Positions 19,657-28,427 of a stretch of DNA of 64,000 nt are shown here, in pieces. The notes beneath the pieces are model-generated. The model did not search any database and was not told the DNA's origin. It worked only from the letters and a program-made list of their open reading frames with translations. This stretch comes from Cytobacillus pseudoceanisediminis (GTDB lineage Bacteria; Bacillota; Bacilli; Bacillales; Cytobacillaceae): NCBI RefSeq assembly GCF_023516215.1, contig NZ_CP097349.1, positions 3,286,001-3,350,000 on the forward strand, written 5' to 3'. A program made the position numbers and the translations under genes. Position 1 is the first letter of the stretch. Every line of letters starts with the position of its first letter.

Positions 19657-19996
19657 CAGACTTCCCCCTGACTATGCCGAGAATCTGCCGCATTTTCGCC
19701 AGTTCAGCCTGAACCACTTCCTCGCTTGCCGGCTTCCAGGAAATCGGAACAATAAAGGCCGAATCCCTACAATCTGGAATCGCTCTCGAAACAGCCGCAG
19801 ACTTTCGCATCAGATCCGAAATCTTCGGAGGATAAGGTGACACCTCCACATGCTGAAGCAAATTCTGCCGCAGGTCTTCAACCTCATGATGCCGCAGCAC
19901 CTCATGCCAGTAATCAATTTTTTGCTGATTCACCTCAAACTGCTCGTAATAAACGGCAATCAGCGCAAGCAGCGTATACGTCTCCCGTTTAGTCAT
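19577..19996 (-). CDS. G39P-like helicase loader/inhibitor (phage replication)
   Basis: From ATG 19996 (MTKRETYTLLALIAVYYEQF) the product resembles the family of phage SPP1 G39P, which loads and restrains the replicative helicase. The core runs for about 110 residues. The reading frame as given continues to 19577 over the helicase start, which is unlikely. A one-base change in the C5 run at 19663-19667 would end it at a TGA (19656-19658) that overlaps the helicase ATG. Its own ATG overlaps the stop of the upstream replisome organizer (ATGACTAA). Tight coupling of all three genes supports a replication operon. Confidence 0.6.
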   Translation of the reverse strand: MTKRETYTLLALIAVYYEQFEVNQQKIDYWHEVLRHHEVEDLRQNLLQHVEVSPYPPKISDLMRKSAAVSRAIPDCRDSAFIVPISWKPASEEVVQAELAKMRQILGIVRGKSDAGVRALQPGSRRGDSGSAVFGGWAY

Positions 19997-20740
19997 CAAG
20001 GTTAAAATCCTCCTCCCGCATCCGCTTACCAAGCGGCTTTTGATTCAAGTACGATTCAAAGCGGGTGCCAAACAGCGTCTCCGGTCTCAGGAACTTCCTC
20101 CAATACGGATCATGCAGCCATTCCTCCGACTTCAGGTCGATCACTTTTTTAAAATCCTCGAGCCTGAATCCCTCCAGCCACCGTGCCCGGATCAGCTTCT
20201 TCGTTTTCTTCGAGCCTGTCCGGTATGCTGAATGGGTTTGGCTGTTCAGGTATTCGATAACCGCAGCATAAGCAATATCTTTTTCTCTGTTGCAGTCTCT
20301 GCAGTAGTCTCTGGTATTGGTTGTTCCGACCCGGCATCCTCCATAGGGCGTTCTGGCTGGCTCGACAGTTCCATCTGACTGGTTCCAGATGCCAGAAAGT
20401 AATCTTGGCAGCCCTCCACCTCAGCAGCAAGCTTCTCATAATCAATCGTGTACCATTTTGTCTTATCCATCTTTGAAAAATTAAAATTCCCCGATATCAA
20501 AAAGCCTTGATCTTCAAGCGAGCGAATCGTCCGCTTAATGGTCGTCTCAGACCAAAATGTCATTTGCTTTTTCCAATCTTTATATGTATTAAAAATCCAG
20601 GTTCGTTCTTCTATTACATGCTTGCTGTTCAACAGCCAATAATGGATCTGCTGAAGCATCACAGCTTCATTGAAACCAATCTTTTCTGCCAGAGAAGGCA
20701 GAATCATAATTGGATTCTCCTTCACCAAAAGTTTGCTCAT
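19989..20740 (-). CDS. phage replisome organizer with C-terminal conserved phage domain (frameshifted)
   Basis: Start ATG 20740 behind GGAGGGG. The N-terminal part (about 1-120) is a winged-helix domain (EAVMLQQIHYWL, TFWSETTIKRTIRSL) typical of phage replication initiators. The frame breaks at a T5 run (20280-20284). Beyond it the other frame gives VIEYLNSQTHSAYR, KKTKKLIRARWLEGF and RPETLFGTRFESYLNQ, matching the conserved phage C-terminal (Phg_2220_C) domain, ending at a TAA (19989-19991). About 250 residues. Likely binds a phage origin and recruits the G39P-like protein and the helicase. Confidence 0.75.
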
Positions 20741-20899
20741 CTTAACCCCTCCACCCGTTTTTTGTTTTTGCACCGTCCGCAAATTCTTTTTGGAATTACG
20801 ATTAGATCACACTTATAAAATCGAAATTAACCATTAAAAAAGGCAGGGTTTATAAATATTTTTAATTAATTATGAAGATTTCGTGAACAAACAAATAAA

Positions 20900-20920
20900 G
20901 GCTGCCCATTTTCGGCAGCC
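20900..20920 (-). terminator. terminator after acetyltransferase gene
   Basis: GGCTGCC / GGCAGCC stem with a 7-base loop, followed on the minus strand by TTTATTTG. It abuts the stop codon of the acetyltransferase. Confidence 0.65.
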
Positions 20921-21361
20921 TCAAGTATGTAATCGTTTCTCCAGCACTATCTTATGCAATCCTTTTACATCCGTATAAGTTTCAATCACATCAAATCCAT
21001 GCTTAATATTTAAAATCAGCATGCTTCGCCATTTGTTCATCGTCTTCGTCCTGACCACTTTATAGCCCTTTTCTTTTAGGTATCCGTGCTGCTTTTCCAT
21101 CAGCATGGAAGCAATCCCACTTTTCCTGTAATTAGGGGCCACCCCGCCAAGCCAGCTATAAAACGTATCCTCATCAATGGCATACCCCATTTTATACCCG
21201 ATCACCTTTTCTCCATCCATAGCCGTCAGCACCAGTAATTGGGGTTTGCTTTTCATTTTGCTCACCAAATCATCAGAATCACCGAATATGTTTTTATGAA
21301 GTTCTAAGATTCCATTTAATATGCCAGCATCTGGCATCGTGCAAAAGATAGTTATTTTCAT
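20921..21361 (-). CDS. GNAT-family N-acetyltransferase
   Basis: 146 residues. The acetyl-CoA loop NYRKSGIASMLMEKQHGYL and the downstream KTMNKWRSMLILNIKHGF are typical of GNAT enzymes. GGAGG lies seven bases before ATG 21361. Substrate unknown. It separates the phage replication module from the immune inhibitor A gene. Confidence 0.8.
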   Translation of the reverse strand: MKITIFCTMPDAGILNGILELHKNIFGDSDDLVSKMKSKPQLLVLTAMDGEKVIGYKMGYAIDEDTFYSWLGGVAPNYRKSGIASMLMEKQHGYLKEKGYKVVRTKTMNKWRSMLILNIKHGFDVIETYTDVKGLHKIVLEKRLHT

Positions 21362-21658
21362 TTGTGCCTCCAGCTTTTATCAATGATATATATATTTTTT
21401 CAACCAAATTCTCACCAGACCTTCTTTCTATGTAAAATTTCTCAAATTCTTCCCCGCTATTTTTTTAGGTTAGCAACTCTATTAACTAAAGAATACCCCT
21501 GCTTCCAGCAGGACCTTTTCGACAAATTTCGGGAGGTGACAAGCACCAATTTTAGGACTTCTCTATCATTTTGAATATTTTAAATATTTTATATTTTTAA
21601 AAACGAAATAAAATTGTATAATTTACCAGAATGCTAGAATTAAGGGAGGCGAATTAAG
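21362..21658. other. intergenic region upstream of immune inhibitor A
   Basis: About 300 AT-rich bases without a gene between divergent transcription units. A TATAAT at 21617-21622 could be the -10 of the protease promoter; no good -35 is seen. Nothing else is recognised. Confidence 0.4.
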
Positions 21659-23626
21659 TTGAGGCAATTGAAAAGGTCTTTTATCATGCTAGTTACATTT
21701 CTTTTACTGACAGTCTCTTCTGCAGCATATGCAGAAAAGCCAGGTCTCGAAGACTTCCCGGATCCTGCAGATGCGCAGTCATGGGAACTTCCTGAAAATA
21801 TGACCTGGGAAGATTACCGGCCAGTTCCGGGAATTGACTGGCGCACGGCTGATATTGAACCTGAAAGAGTATTAAGGGGAGCACTTGTTATTGTCGATTT
21901 TCCTGACAGGGAGTTTATTTTAAGTCAGCCTGAAGGTTCTGAAGTAGCAGGCAACCCCATTGGCACCGGCAATATCCCACGGGATGAAATCGGCCAGTTC
22001 TGGGTGGATTTCCTGAACAAACCGCAGCCATTGAATAATTACCGGACCATAAATGAATATTGGAGAGAAAATTCGTATGGCAAATGGGCTGTAGAACTGG
22101 ATTCATTTGGAACTTATCGGATGGATCACAATGAATTCCAATACGGACTTAACGAGTTTGGACAGCAAGGCAATATGCCAGGAGAGTACGAAGCAAAAAA
22201 TTTAAGAACTGAAGCTATGGAGAAGGCGAAAGCTGATATTGCAGCTTCAGGAAAGAATTATGATTTTACCTTCATCCTGCATGCCGGATATGATGAGTCA
22301 GGTGTCTGGCAGGAGTTTGGGGAAATGATGTTCCAAACCGCAGAGGATGTAGCAAAGGAATTCGGCCCGCCTTTTGAAGGGTTCCCTAATTCCGCCAATA
22401 CACGCTATGTTCCCTGGACTTCATGGCTTGCTGCGAAAAGCATCTGGTCAAGTGCCAGCCGCGGGGTTTCGATCCAAGGCGAAAATGATGGAATGGGCAC
22501 CTTCGCTCATGAATTTGGCCATATTATGAATTTAGGGGATAACTACAACAATCCATATGGAAAGCCTGTATCCCGCTCCTATTCCGGACCTTGGGAATTA
22601 ATGAGCCGCGGAAGCTTTAATGGGCCTGCAGGGCCGCATACGCGCTGGATGGTACTCCCTACTCTAGGCGGGTCAGCGCCGTCCCATCATATGCTCCGGA
22701 ACAAGATCAAGCAAGGCTTCTTATCGGAAGACCAATACCTGAACATCAGCCGGGAAGAATTGGCTGAATCCGGACCTGTGTTTGCGGATATCCTTGCACG
22801 TGCCGTACCCGCTGGTGAAGAATTTGGCCGTAGTGCCCTTCACGGCATTAACATCAGCATGGAGGATCTGACTCCGAAAAACTCGCTTGAGGACGACTGG
22901 CGTGCTGATATGCAGCGCGGGGAAAAATGGTATAACAACTATACTGTTGAAGTTGTTGACCGAGTAGGATTCGACTCTTTCACTCCAGATTCCGGCGTTC
23001 TTCTTGCAAAGACAAAAAATTCTGAATCAGCACCGAACATTTGGGTCATTGACTCGCATGCGGAAGATATTAACCAGGTTGACTTTAAACGTCCTGACGG
23101 AACAGAAGCCATGTATTCCAAAGGGGATTACAGGCAGCTTTCCGATTCCCTCTTTAAGGCAGGTACTGCAGATGGTGTTGTCAGCGAATATAAGGACGAG
23201 CATAACCGGCTTCACTTTTACATTTTAGATAAAAAGCTCGATAATCAAGGGGCACTCTCCTATCGAATCGCTGTACGACATATGGATGACTCCGGCTCGT
23301 CTATGAGGGGAGTTGCTGCAGAGAACAGCAAAGTCCAATTTGCCGCTCCTGGCAGGGTTGCAGCCTATTATTTCAAGGTAACCAATACGGGCAATGCAGT
23401 GGATCTTATCCGCCTGGATGCAAAGACAGAAGCTGGATGGGAGCTCATGCTCGAGCATAATGTCATTGAAGTGCAAGCCGGCGAAACCGTGGAAGTTCCC
23501 GTTTACGTGAAAATTCCAAAAACCAAGCCTGTTCCGACAAACCTTACATTTACAAGTACATCTGAAACAGATCCCGCCAAAAAAGATACTGCTGCACGAC
23601 GGGTTGGTCCAGGGGCAGGGAAATAA
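21659..23626 (+). CDS. immune inhibitor A-like secreted metalloprotease (M6)
   Basis: 655 residues. TTG start at 21659 with a GGGAGG site seven bases upstream; signal peptide to about residue 25. The zinc site is GTFAHEFGHIMNLGDN (HEFGH at about residue 283), the M6 peptidase signature. The C-terminal 100 residues form an Ig-like NEW3-type domain. Family members degrade host antimicrobial peptides and other proteins outside the cell. Single gene followed by a strong terminator. Confidence 0.87.
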   Translation: MRQLKRSFIMLVTFLLLTVSSAAYAEKPGLEDFPDPADAQSWELPENMTWEDYRPVPGIDWRTADIEPERVLRGALVIVDFPDREFILSQPEGSEVAGNPIGTGNIPRDEIGQFWVDFLNKPQPLNNYRTINEYWRENSYGKWAVELDSFGTYRMDHNEFQYGLNEFGQQGNMPGEYEAKNLRTEAMEKAKADIAASGKNYDFTFILHAGYDESGVWQEFGEMMFQTAEDVAKEFGPPFEGFPNSANTRYVPWTSWLAAKSIWSSASRGVSIQGENDGMGTFAHEFGHIMNLGDNYNNPYGKPVSRSYSGPWELMSRGSFNGPAGPHTRWMVLPTLGGSAPSHHMLRNKIKQGFLSEDQYLNISREELAESGPVFADILARAVPAGEEFGRSALHGINISMEDLTPKNSLEDDWRADMQRGEKWYNNYTVEVVDRVGFDSFTPDSGVLLAKTKNSESAPNIWVIDSHAEDINQVDFKRPDGTEAMYSKGDYRQLSDSLFKAGTADGVVSEYKDEHNRLHFYILDKKLDNQGALSYRIAVRHMDDSGSSMRGVAAENSKVQFAAPGRVAAYYFKVTNTGNAVDLIRLDAKTEAGWELMLEHNVIEVQAGETVEVPVYVKIPKTKPVPTNLTFTSTSETDPAKKDTAARRVGPGAGK

Positions 23627-23661
23627 TCTATGGGGGGACACTCTTTAGTGTCTCCATCTAA

Positions 23662-23694
23662 ATGAAAAGGGACAGGCCCCGCCTGTCCTTTTCA
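23662..23694. terminator. bidirectional terminator between immune inhibitor A gene and membrane-protein operon
   Basis: ATGAAAAGGGACAGG pairs with CCTGTCCTTTTCAT around CCCCG; it carries A and T runs on both sides. Serves both convergent units. Confidence 0.8.
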
Positions 23695-23699
23695 TTTGC

Positions 23700-24200
23700 C
23701 TACTCACTATAACGCAATCTGCACTGATAAAATTTCAAAAACCCGACAAACACCATGATTGCCCCGAACGTGTTGCATGCAACCCTTATCCAATTGATCA
23801 TCAGAAATTCACGCGCTGTCTGTTTCAGAAATTGAACTGAATGGACAGTCTGCCCCTCAATAAACATAATTTCGTTTCTCGGCCATTCAAACACCATGGA
23901 TATGACACCTAGCAGAATCATGACAAGGATACTTCCCAGAACCCAGTTACGGGCAGCTTTCATTTTCCAAACCAGGAGTAGCGCCCCGGCTCCAGTGACC
24001 CAGCTTGCAAAACCGAGCGGCGGGAAAAAGGTATGGGGACTTGCGGCCTCCATAAAATCCATCGATACTTCAAACGATTTCGGGATGTTATGAAAGATAT
24101 TCGGATAAACCATGAACACCTCCAATATAAAGGCACCCAGCATAATGAACGTGATCCATAAATACGCAGCCATAAAGAAAAATGTCAGTTTTTGTTTCAT
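23700..24200 (-). CDS. membrane protein of unknown function (four helices)
   Basis: About 166 residues with four hydrophobic helices (MAAYLWITFIMLGAFILEV, GFASWVTGAGALLLV, VLGSILVMILLGVISMV and a final one). The start at 24200 follows GGAGGAGGAAAAGG and overlaps the stop of the preceding gene by four bases. I do not recognise the family with certainty; the layout resembles DUF1772-like proteins. Second gene of a two-gene operon. Confidence 0.65.
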   Translation of the reverse strand: MKQKLTFFFMAAYLWITFIMLGAFILEVFMVYPNIFHNIPKSFEVSMDFMEAASPHTFFPPLGFASWVTGAGALLLVWKMKAARNWVLGSILVMILLGVISMVFEWPRNEIMFIEGQTVHSVQFLKQTAREFLMINWIRVACNTFGAIMVFVGFLKFYQCRLRYSE

Positions 24201-24823
24201 TCCTTTTCCTCCTCCATTTTGCGTCTCTTTTTTAACTGCCAAACCGGCAGAAGCACTGCGGAGCATGCAGCCAGATAGAACGGCAGAAATTTAATGCCCA
24301 TTGGTTTATCGAATAAAATCAAGCCAAAAATCCCGATTAAATTGGACAAAATGACGCCCGCCGTTAATCCGCCGGCTGCACCTGCCAATGCCCAAATCAG
24401 CATCCCTTTGTTCTTTTCTTTTGAGTGGCCTGCCTCCCGATGCCCCTTCAAGACCTTCCAAACCGCTGCCGCGCCTGCCCCCAGCAGCAGAACCCCCGCA
24501 ATCGGGTGAAAAGCACCCAGCCAGCCGACTCTCCAGCCCATGTTTGCCGTGAAATACATGGCAAACAGCAGCAGGAAAATGACCATGATCTCCTTATAGA
24601 TCAGCGTGAAAAACCCTCCTGCCAGCGCAGTTATGATCATAAGCACTGGAATGGCATAGCCAAACATATGCACAAAAAGTTTATGGGCGGCCCACTTGGA
24701 TGGATCATCAAAAATCGACATGCCCGCCAGGAAAAATTGAATCAGCAGGCACCCCAGATAAACCATGCCCAGTCCTATATAACTATTTTCAGCCAATGTT
24801 CTTTTTGGAAATTTCTTCTTCAC
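24197..24823 (-). CDS. polytopic membrane protein of unknown function
   Basis: GTG start at 24823 with GGGAGG upstream; about 208 residues and six hydrophobic helices with a charged KKRRKMEEEKE tail. The ATG at 24871 in the longer reading falls in the repeat array side and lacks a site. It overlaps the next gene by ATGA. No recognised family. Confidence 0.65.
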   Translation of the reverse strand: MKKKFPKRTLAENSYIGLGMVYLGCLLIQFFLAGMSIFDDPSKWAAHKLFVHMFGYAIPVLMIITALAGGFFTLIYKEIMVIFLLLFAMYFTANMGWRVGWLGAFHPIAGVLLLGAGAAAVWKVLKGHREAGHSKEKNKGMLIWALAGAAGGLTAGVILSNLIGIFGLILFDKPMGIKFLPFYLAACSAVLLPVWQLKKRRKMEEEKE

Positions 24824-24856
24824 TTTGTTCCCTCCCCGCTCTTTTCTTGAATGTTG

Positions 24857-25612
24857 AACTTTATGAAACACTCATGGCGACCATTTTCAGCCCTACTCTT
24901 GATTTTTGGGCTTCATGATGCACTCATGGCGACCGTTTCGGCCTTCTCCTCGATTTTTCGGCTTCATGAAGCCTTCATGGCGACATTTTCTGCCCTACTC
25001 TCGATTTTTGCGCTTTATGATGCACTCATGGCGACCGTTTTCGGCCTTCTCCTCGAATTTTCGGCTTCATGAAGCCTTCATGGCGACCGTTTTCGGCCTT
25101 CTCCTCGATTTTTCGGCTTCATGAAGCCTTCATGGCGACCCTTTTCAGCCCTACTCTCGATTTTTGGGCTTCATGATGCACTCATGGCGACCGTTTTCGG
25201 CCTTCTCATCGATTTTTCGGCTTCATGAAGCCTCCATGGCGACCATTTTCAGCCCTACTCTCGATTTTTGGGCTTCATGATGCACTCATGGCGACCGTTT
25301 TCGGCCTTCTCATCGATTTTTCGGCTTCATGAAGCGTTCGTGGCGACCATTTTCAGCCCTACTCTCAATTTTTGGGCTTTATGATGCACTCATGGCGACC
25401 GTTTTTGGTCTTCTCCTCGAATTTTCGGCTTCATGAAGCGTTCATGGCGACCCTTTTCAGCCCTACTCTCGATTTTTGGGCTTCATGATGCACTCATGGC
25501 GACCGTTTTCGGCCTTCTCATCGATTTTTCGGCTTCATGAAGCCTCCATGGCGACCATTTTCGGCCTTCTTCTCGAATTTTCGGCTTCAAGAAGCTTCAT
25601 GGCGACCAGATT
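24857..25612. repeat. tandem array B: about 14 units of 52 bp, two alternating subtypes
   Basis: Fourteen to fifteen copies of a 52-bp unit beginning GCTTCATGA. One subtype has CATGATGCACTCATGG, then CCGTTTTCGGCCTTCTC. The other has CATGAAGCCTTCATGG, then CCATTTTCAGCCCTACTC. They alternate almost regularly, so the real period is 104 bp. Each unit holds an inverted repeat: CATGA-5 bases-TCATG, or CATGAAG-1 base-CTTCATG. The last unit is degenerate. The array fills the gap between a response regulator gene and the membrane-protein operon. Short plus-strand ORFs through it are by-products of the repeat. Confidence 0.92.
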
Positions 25613-25696
25613 TCCTTTACAAAACCTATTCTAAGCGAGGGTTCTAACATCACTCTTATCAATTTCTTACAAAAATATTAAATCCGGGAATATAAA

Positions 25697-25722
25697 AAGA
25701 ACGCATAGAAATCTATACGCTC
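25697..25722 (-). terminator. terminator after response regulator gene
   Basis: On the minus strand AGCGTATAG pairs with CTATGCGTT around ATTT, followed by CTTTTTATA. It directly follows the regulator's stop codon. Confidence 0.6.
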
Positions 25723-26412
25723 TTACCGCTTAAATCGATAACCCACACCCCAAACGGTTTCAATATAATCAGGATCGGACGGGTCTTTTTCAATTTTCTC
25801 CCTCAGTCTTCTGATATGAACTGTAACGGTTGTCACATCCCCATAGAAATCAAATCCCCACACCTGCTCCAGCAGATGCTCTTTGCTGAAAACCTGGTTC
25901 GGTGATGAAGCCATAAACAGCAGCAGGTCAAACTCTTTGGCCGTAAGCACTTTTTCCTGGCTGTTCACAAAAACTTTCCGGGTCACCGGCTGAATATGCA
26001 AACCCCTGATCCTCATGTCTTCTTCTTTGTTTTGTCCGCGGGAAACCAGCCGGTCAAACCTTGCTATGTGGGCCTTCACCCTGGCGATTAATTGATTGGG
26101 ATTAAAGGGTTTTGCGATATAATCGTCCGCTCCGCGGCCCAATCCCCGAATCATATCAATTTCCTCATTCTTGGCCGTTACCATAATAATCGGGATCTCT
26201 GAAATCTCCCTGATTTGCCTGCAGATTTCATACCCGTCCATATCCGGAAGCATCAGATCCAATAGAACCAGCCGGTAGGAGCTCTGCTTTAATCGCTCCA
26301 GCCCTTCCTGTCCTGTTGCAGCAATGTCGGCTTCATAATGATTCAATTCGAGGTAATCCCGTTCCAGCTCGGCAATATTAAGCTCGTCTTCTATAATTAA
26401 GATTCTTTCCAA
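25723..26412 (-). CDS. OmpR-family response regulator
   Basis: 229 residues from a TTG at 26412 (GGGGG five bases upstream). Receiver Asp in LVLLDLMLPDMDGYE, Lys in IAKPFNPNQL; C-terminal winged helix with LTAKEFDLLLFMASSPNQVF and the end VWGVGYRFKR. It is encoded downstream of, and overlapping, its kinase, the reverse of the vanR-vanS order. Target genes unknown. Confidence 0.85.
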   Translation of the reverse strand: MERILIIEDELNIAELERDYLELNHYEADIAATGQEGLERLKQSSYRLVLLDLMLPDMDGYEICRQIREISEIPIIMVTAKNEEIDMIRGLGRGADDYIAKPFNPNQLIARVKAHIARFDRLVSRGQNKEEDMRIRGLHIQPVTRKVFVNSQEKVLTAKEFDLLLFMASSPNQVFSKEHLLEQVWGFDFYGDVTTVTVHIRRLREKIEKDPSDPDYIETVWGVGYRFKR

Positions 26413-27501
26413 TCGTTACCCCCTTTTTTAACGTGAACCATATACTCAGTCCATGTCCGGTGCCTCCTCTTGCCCAAATGGTCCCCCCATGGCCTTCAAT
26501 GATCTTTTTCACGATCGAAAGCCCCAGCCCGGTGCCTCCTGTAGCAGAGTTTCGGGATACATCTGTACGGTAAAAACGGTCAAATAAATAGGGCAGCTCG
26601 TCCTTTGAAACACCTGCTCCATTATCCCGAATTTCAACTATGACTTCCTCCGCTTTTGACGACAGCCTGAACATTAATTCTTTCTTTTCCTCATTCATGT
26701 ATTTCAAGCTGTTTTGAACAATATTGGCAACGACGCGATTCAATTTCCCCCTGTCCGCATGCACCCGATAGGATTGATTCGGCTGACACTCAAGGCTTAG
26801 ACTGACATTTTGTCCCGCAAGATTAAAACGCAGCTCCTCCAAATAATGATCAAAATAGGACACTAAATCCATCTCCCTCATATCATAAGGCACATTTGGC
26901 AAGTCAAGCTTAGAATATAATAAGAGCTCAGAGATTAAGGATTCCATTTCATCCGATGTCTTTTCAATCGTGCGGATATATCGATCCATTTTCTCTGGTG
27001 TATTGGCCACACCATCTGATATTCCTCTGATATAGCCTTTAATGCTCGTTAACGGCGTTTTTAAATCATGGGAGATGCTCGCAATCAATTCCTTCTGATT
27101 TTTTTCATATTGCATTTGTATGTCAGCGGCTTCCTTCAATCTCCCGCGCATGATATCAAATGCCATCGCCAATTCGTTCAGCTCATCCTTTTTCCCGGAA
27201 ACCTCTATTTTTGTATCCAAATTTCCTCTGCTGATATCGTTAGCAGCTTCTTTCAGCCTGAGGAGCGGCTTAATAATGCTTTTTGAAACAAGGTATGTTA
27301 ATAGCCCGTTTGTTAAGACCAGCACCCCAACTAACAAATAAATCCGAATTGACCGAAAAAAATGAGATCCTCCTGATCCACCTCGCCTTTCACAGGATAA
27401 AACAATAGATATCCAATAATCATTTCCAGTACTAAAAATAAGACAACAGGAAGCAGAACCATCCCTATATTCGATAAAAGCAAACGTCTTTTTATGGACA
27501 C
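26378..27501 (-). CDS. sensor histidine kinase (frameshifted)
   Basis: GTG start at 27501 behind GGGGTGA. The first 50 residues hold a transmembrane helix (LLPVVLFLVLEMIIGYLLF). The frame then breaks at an A7 run (27356-27362) and resumes in a second helix, a HAMP segment, HisKA with SISHDLKTPLTSIKG and an ATPase domain with GGTGLGLSIVKKI. The outside loop is only about 20 residues, so it may sense the membrane itself or a partner. It overlaps the response regulator gene by 35 bases. Confidence 0.82.
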
Positions 27502-27689
27502 TCTGTCACCCCAATTTTTTAAAAATTTACTATCGCTCCCAGCCAGGCACTCTTTATTCTTTACATCATAGTCCGGGAATAATAAGTGTAACCAAAGGTT
27601 CTAACCAAATCATTATGTAGTTATTACATTTTTCTTAACAAAAAGCTGATATAAAAAGATTGATGATCGGGCTGCTTTCAACTAAAAAA

Positions 27690-27713
27690 GTGTACAGATT
27701 TCTTTCTGCACAC
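27690..27713 (-). terminator. terminator after two small membrane-protein genes
   Basis: GTGTGCAGA / TCTGTACAC stem on the minus strand with one G-T pair, followed by TTTTTT. Confidence 0.7.
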
Positions 27714-27749
27714 CAACATTCGGAAAGCCATTTTTCATTTAATTACCTT

Positions 27750-27950
27750 CTACCCATTCTTCTCTTCCATTTTCAAAAGGAGATGATCGATTTTTTCCTC
27801 CATACGCTTCAGTCTGTCGTTTCTTCTCTTGAAAATGAAAAATAAAATAACGAGAATCGCCGGAATCCTCAGTAAAAAGACAAAAGCCAACAGCTGAAAT
27901 AAAATATCGCCAGCATTAAATCCAGCCTGAGCCAGAATTAAGAAATTCAT
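27750..27950 (-). CDS. small membrane protein with C-terminal coiled coil (DUF4083-like)
   Basis: 66 residues: a hydrophobic helix (ILFQLLAFVFLLRIPAILVI) followed by a basic, then heptad-like stretch RLKRMEEKIDHLLLKMEE. It overlaps the upstream small gene by ATGA. The layout fits the DUF4083 family of Bacilli; function unknown. Confidence 0.6.
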   Translation of the reverse strand: MNFLILAQAGFNAGDILFQLLAFVFLLRIPAILVILFFIFKRRNDRLKRMEEKIDHLLLKMEEKNG

Positions 27951-28147
27951 GAAGATTCCCCTTTCTGAGATGCCATTGTTAAATTATATAAATGCCTGAG
28001 GGATACAACGAGAGCAAAAACAGCCAGAGCATTAGTCACGGAAAAGAATTCTATACCCGTTATCATGTTTCTAATCATCAATAATATGGCTATTACAGAA
28101 ATGATGATGGCCGAGTAAAAATCAAACCTGCCGCTATTTTCTTTCAA
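27947..28147 (-). CDS. small two-helix membrane protein
   Basis: 66 residues with two hydrophobic stretches (SAIIISVIAILLMI and SVTNALAVFALVVSL). The stop overlaps the start of the next small gene by four bases, supporting both as a real pair. An AGGGGG-type site precedes the ATG. No known function. Confidence 0.55.
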   Translation of the reverse strand: MKENSGRFDFYSAIIISVIAILLMIRNMITGIEFFSVTNALAVFALVVSLRHLYNLTMASQKGESS

Positions 28148-28254
28148 AACTACTCCCCCTTTTATGATAGTTTACGATTTTACTGAAGGGAAAGTTTCAT
28201 GGCCAGTTCTAAAAATGCCCGGCAAGCTGCAAAATCTTATTTACAAAACTACTA

Positions 28255-28380
28255 TTTGGAGGATCGGGGACTCTATTTGCAGGTTCAACGTTTCTAATTG
28301 CAGGTTTCCCCATCCTATTCGCAAAAACAGTCGATCTATTTGCAGGCTGCCCCTTCCTATTTGCAAACCACTCCCCAAAA
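28255..28380. repeat. tandem array E: 42 bp units with TTGCA half-sites
   Basis: Two units of 42 bp and a partial third begin CTATTTGCA or CTATTCGCA (near 28272, 28314 and 28356). Each contains a second YTAATTGCAGG or CTATTTGCAGG about 21-23 bp later, so half-sites fall roughly every two helical turns. TTTGCA and TGCAAA arms can pair. It lies between the small membrane genes and the subtilisin terminator. Confidence 0.6.
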
Positions 28381-28383
28381 AGA

Positions 28384-28415
28384 AAACCCGGCTCCTCTGA
28401 AAGGAATCCGGGTTT
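28384..28415 (-). terminator. terminator after subtilisin gene
   Basis: AAACCCGG and CCGGGTTT with inner TCCT/AGGA pairing, followed by TTCTTTTT on the minus strand. Confidence 0.8.
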
Positions 28416-28427
28416 CTCCAAACCTAT

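Noticed and set aside
24851..25124. Plus-strand ORFs of about 72 residues through array B, seeming to encode a repeat protein
   Set aside because: The unit is 52 bp (not a multiple of three), so frames rotate and similar peptides appear in two frames. No ribosome site; a by-product of the repeat.
24857..25612. Possible CRISPR array (regular repeats, palindromic core)
   Set aside because: The whole 52-bp unit is repeated with no unique spacers, and no cas genes are in the window. The same holds for the array at 46617-47465.
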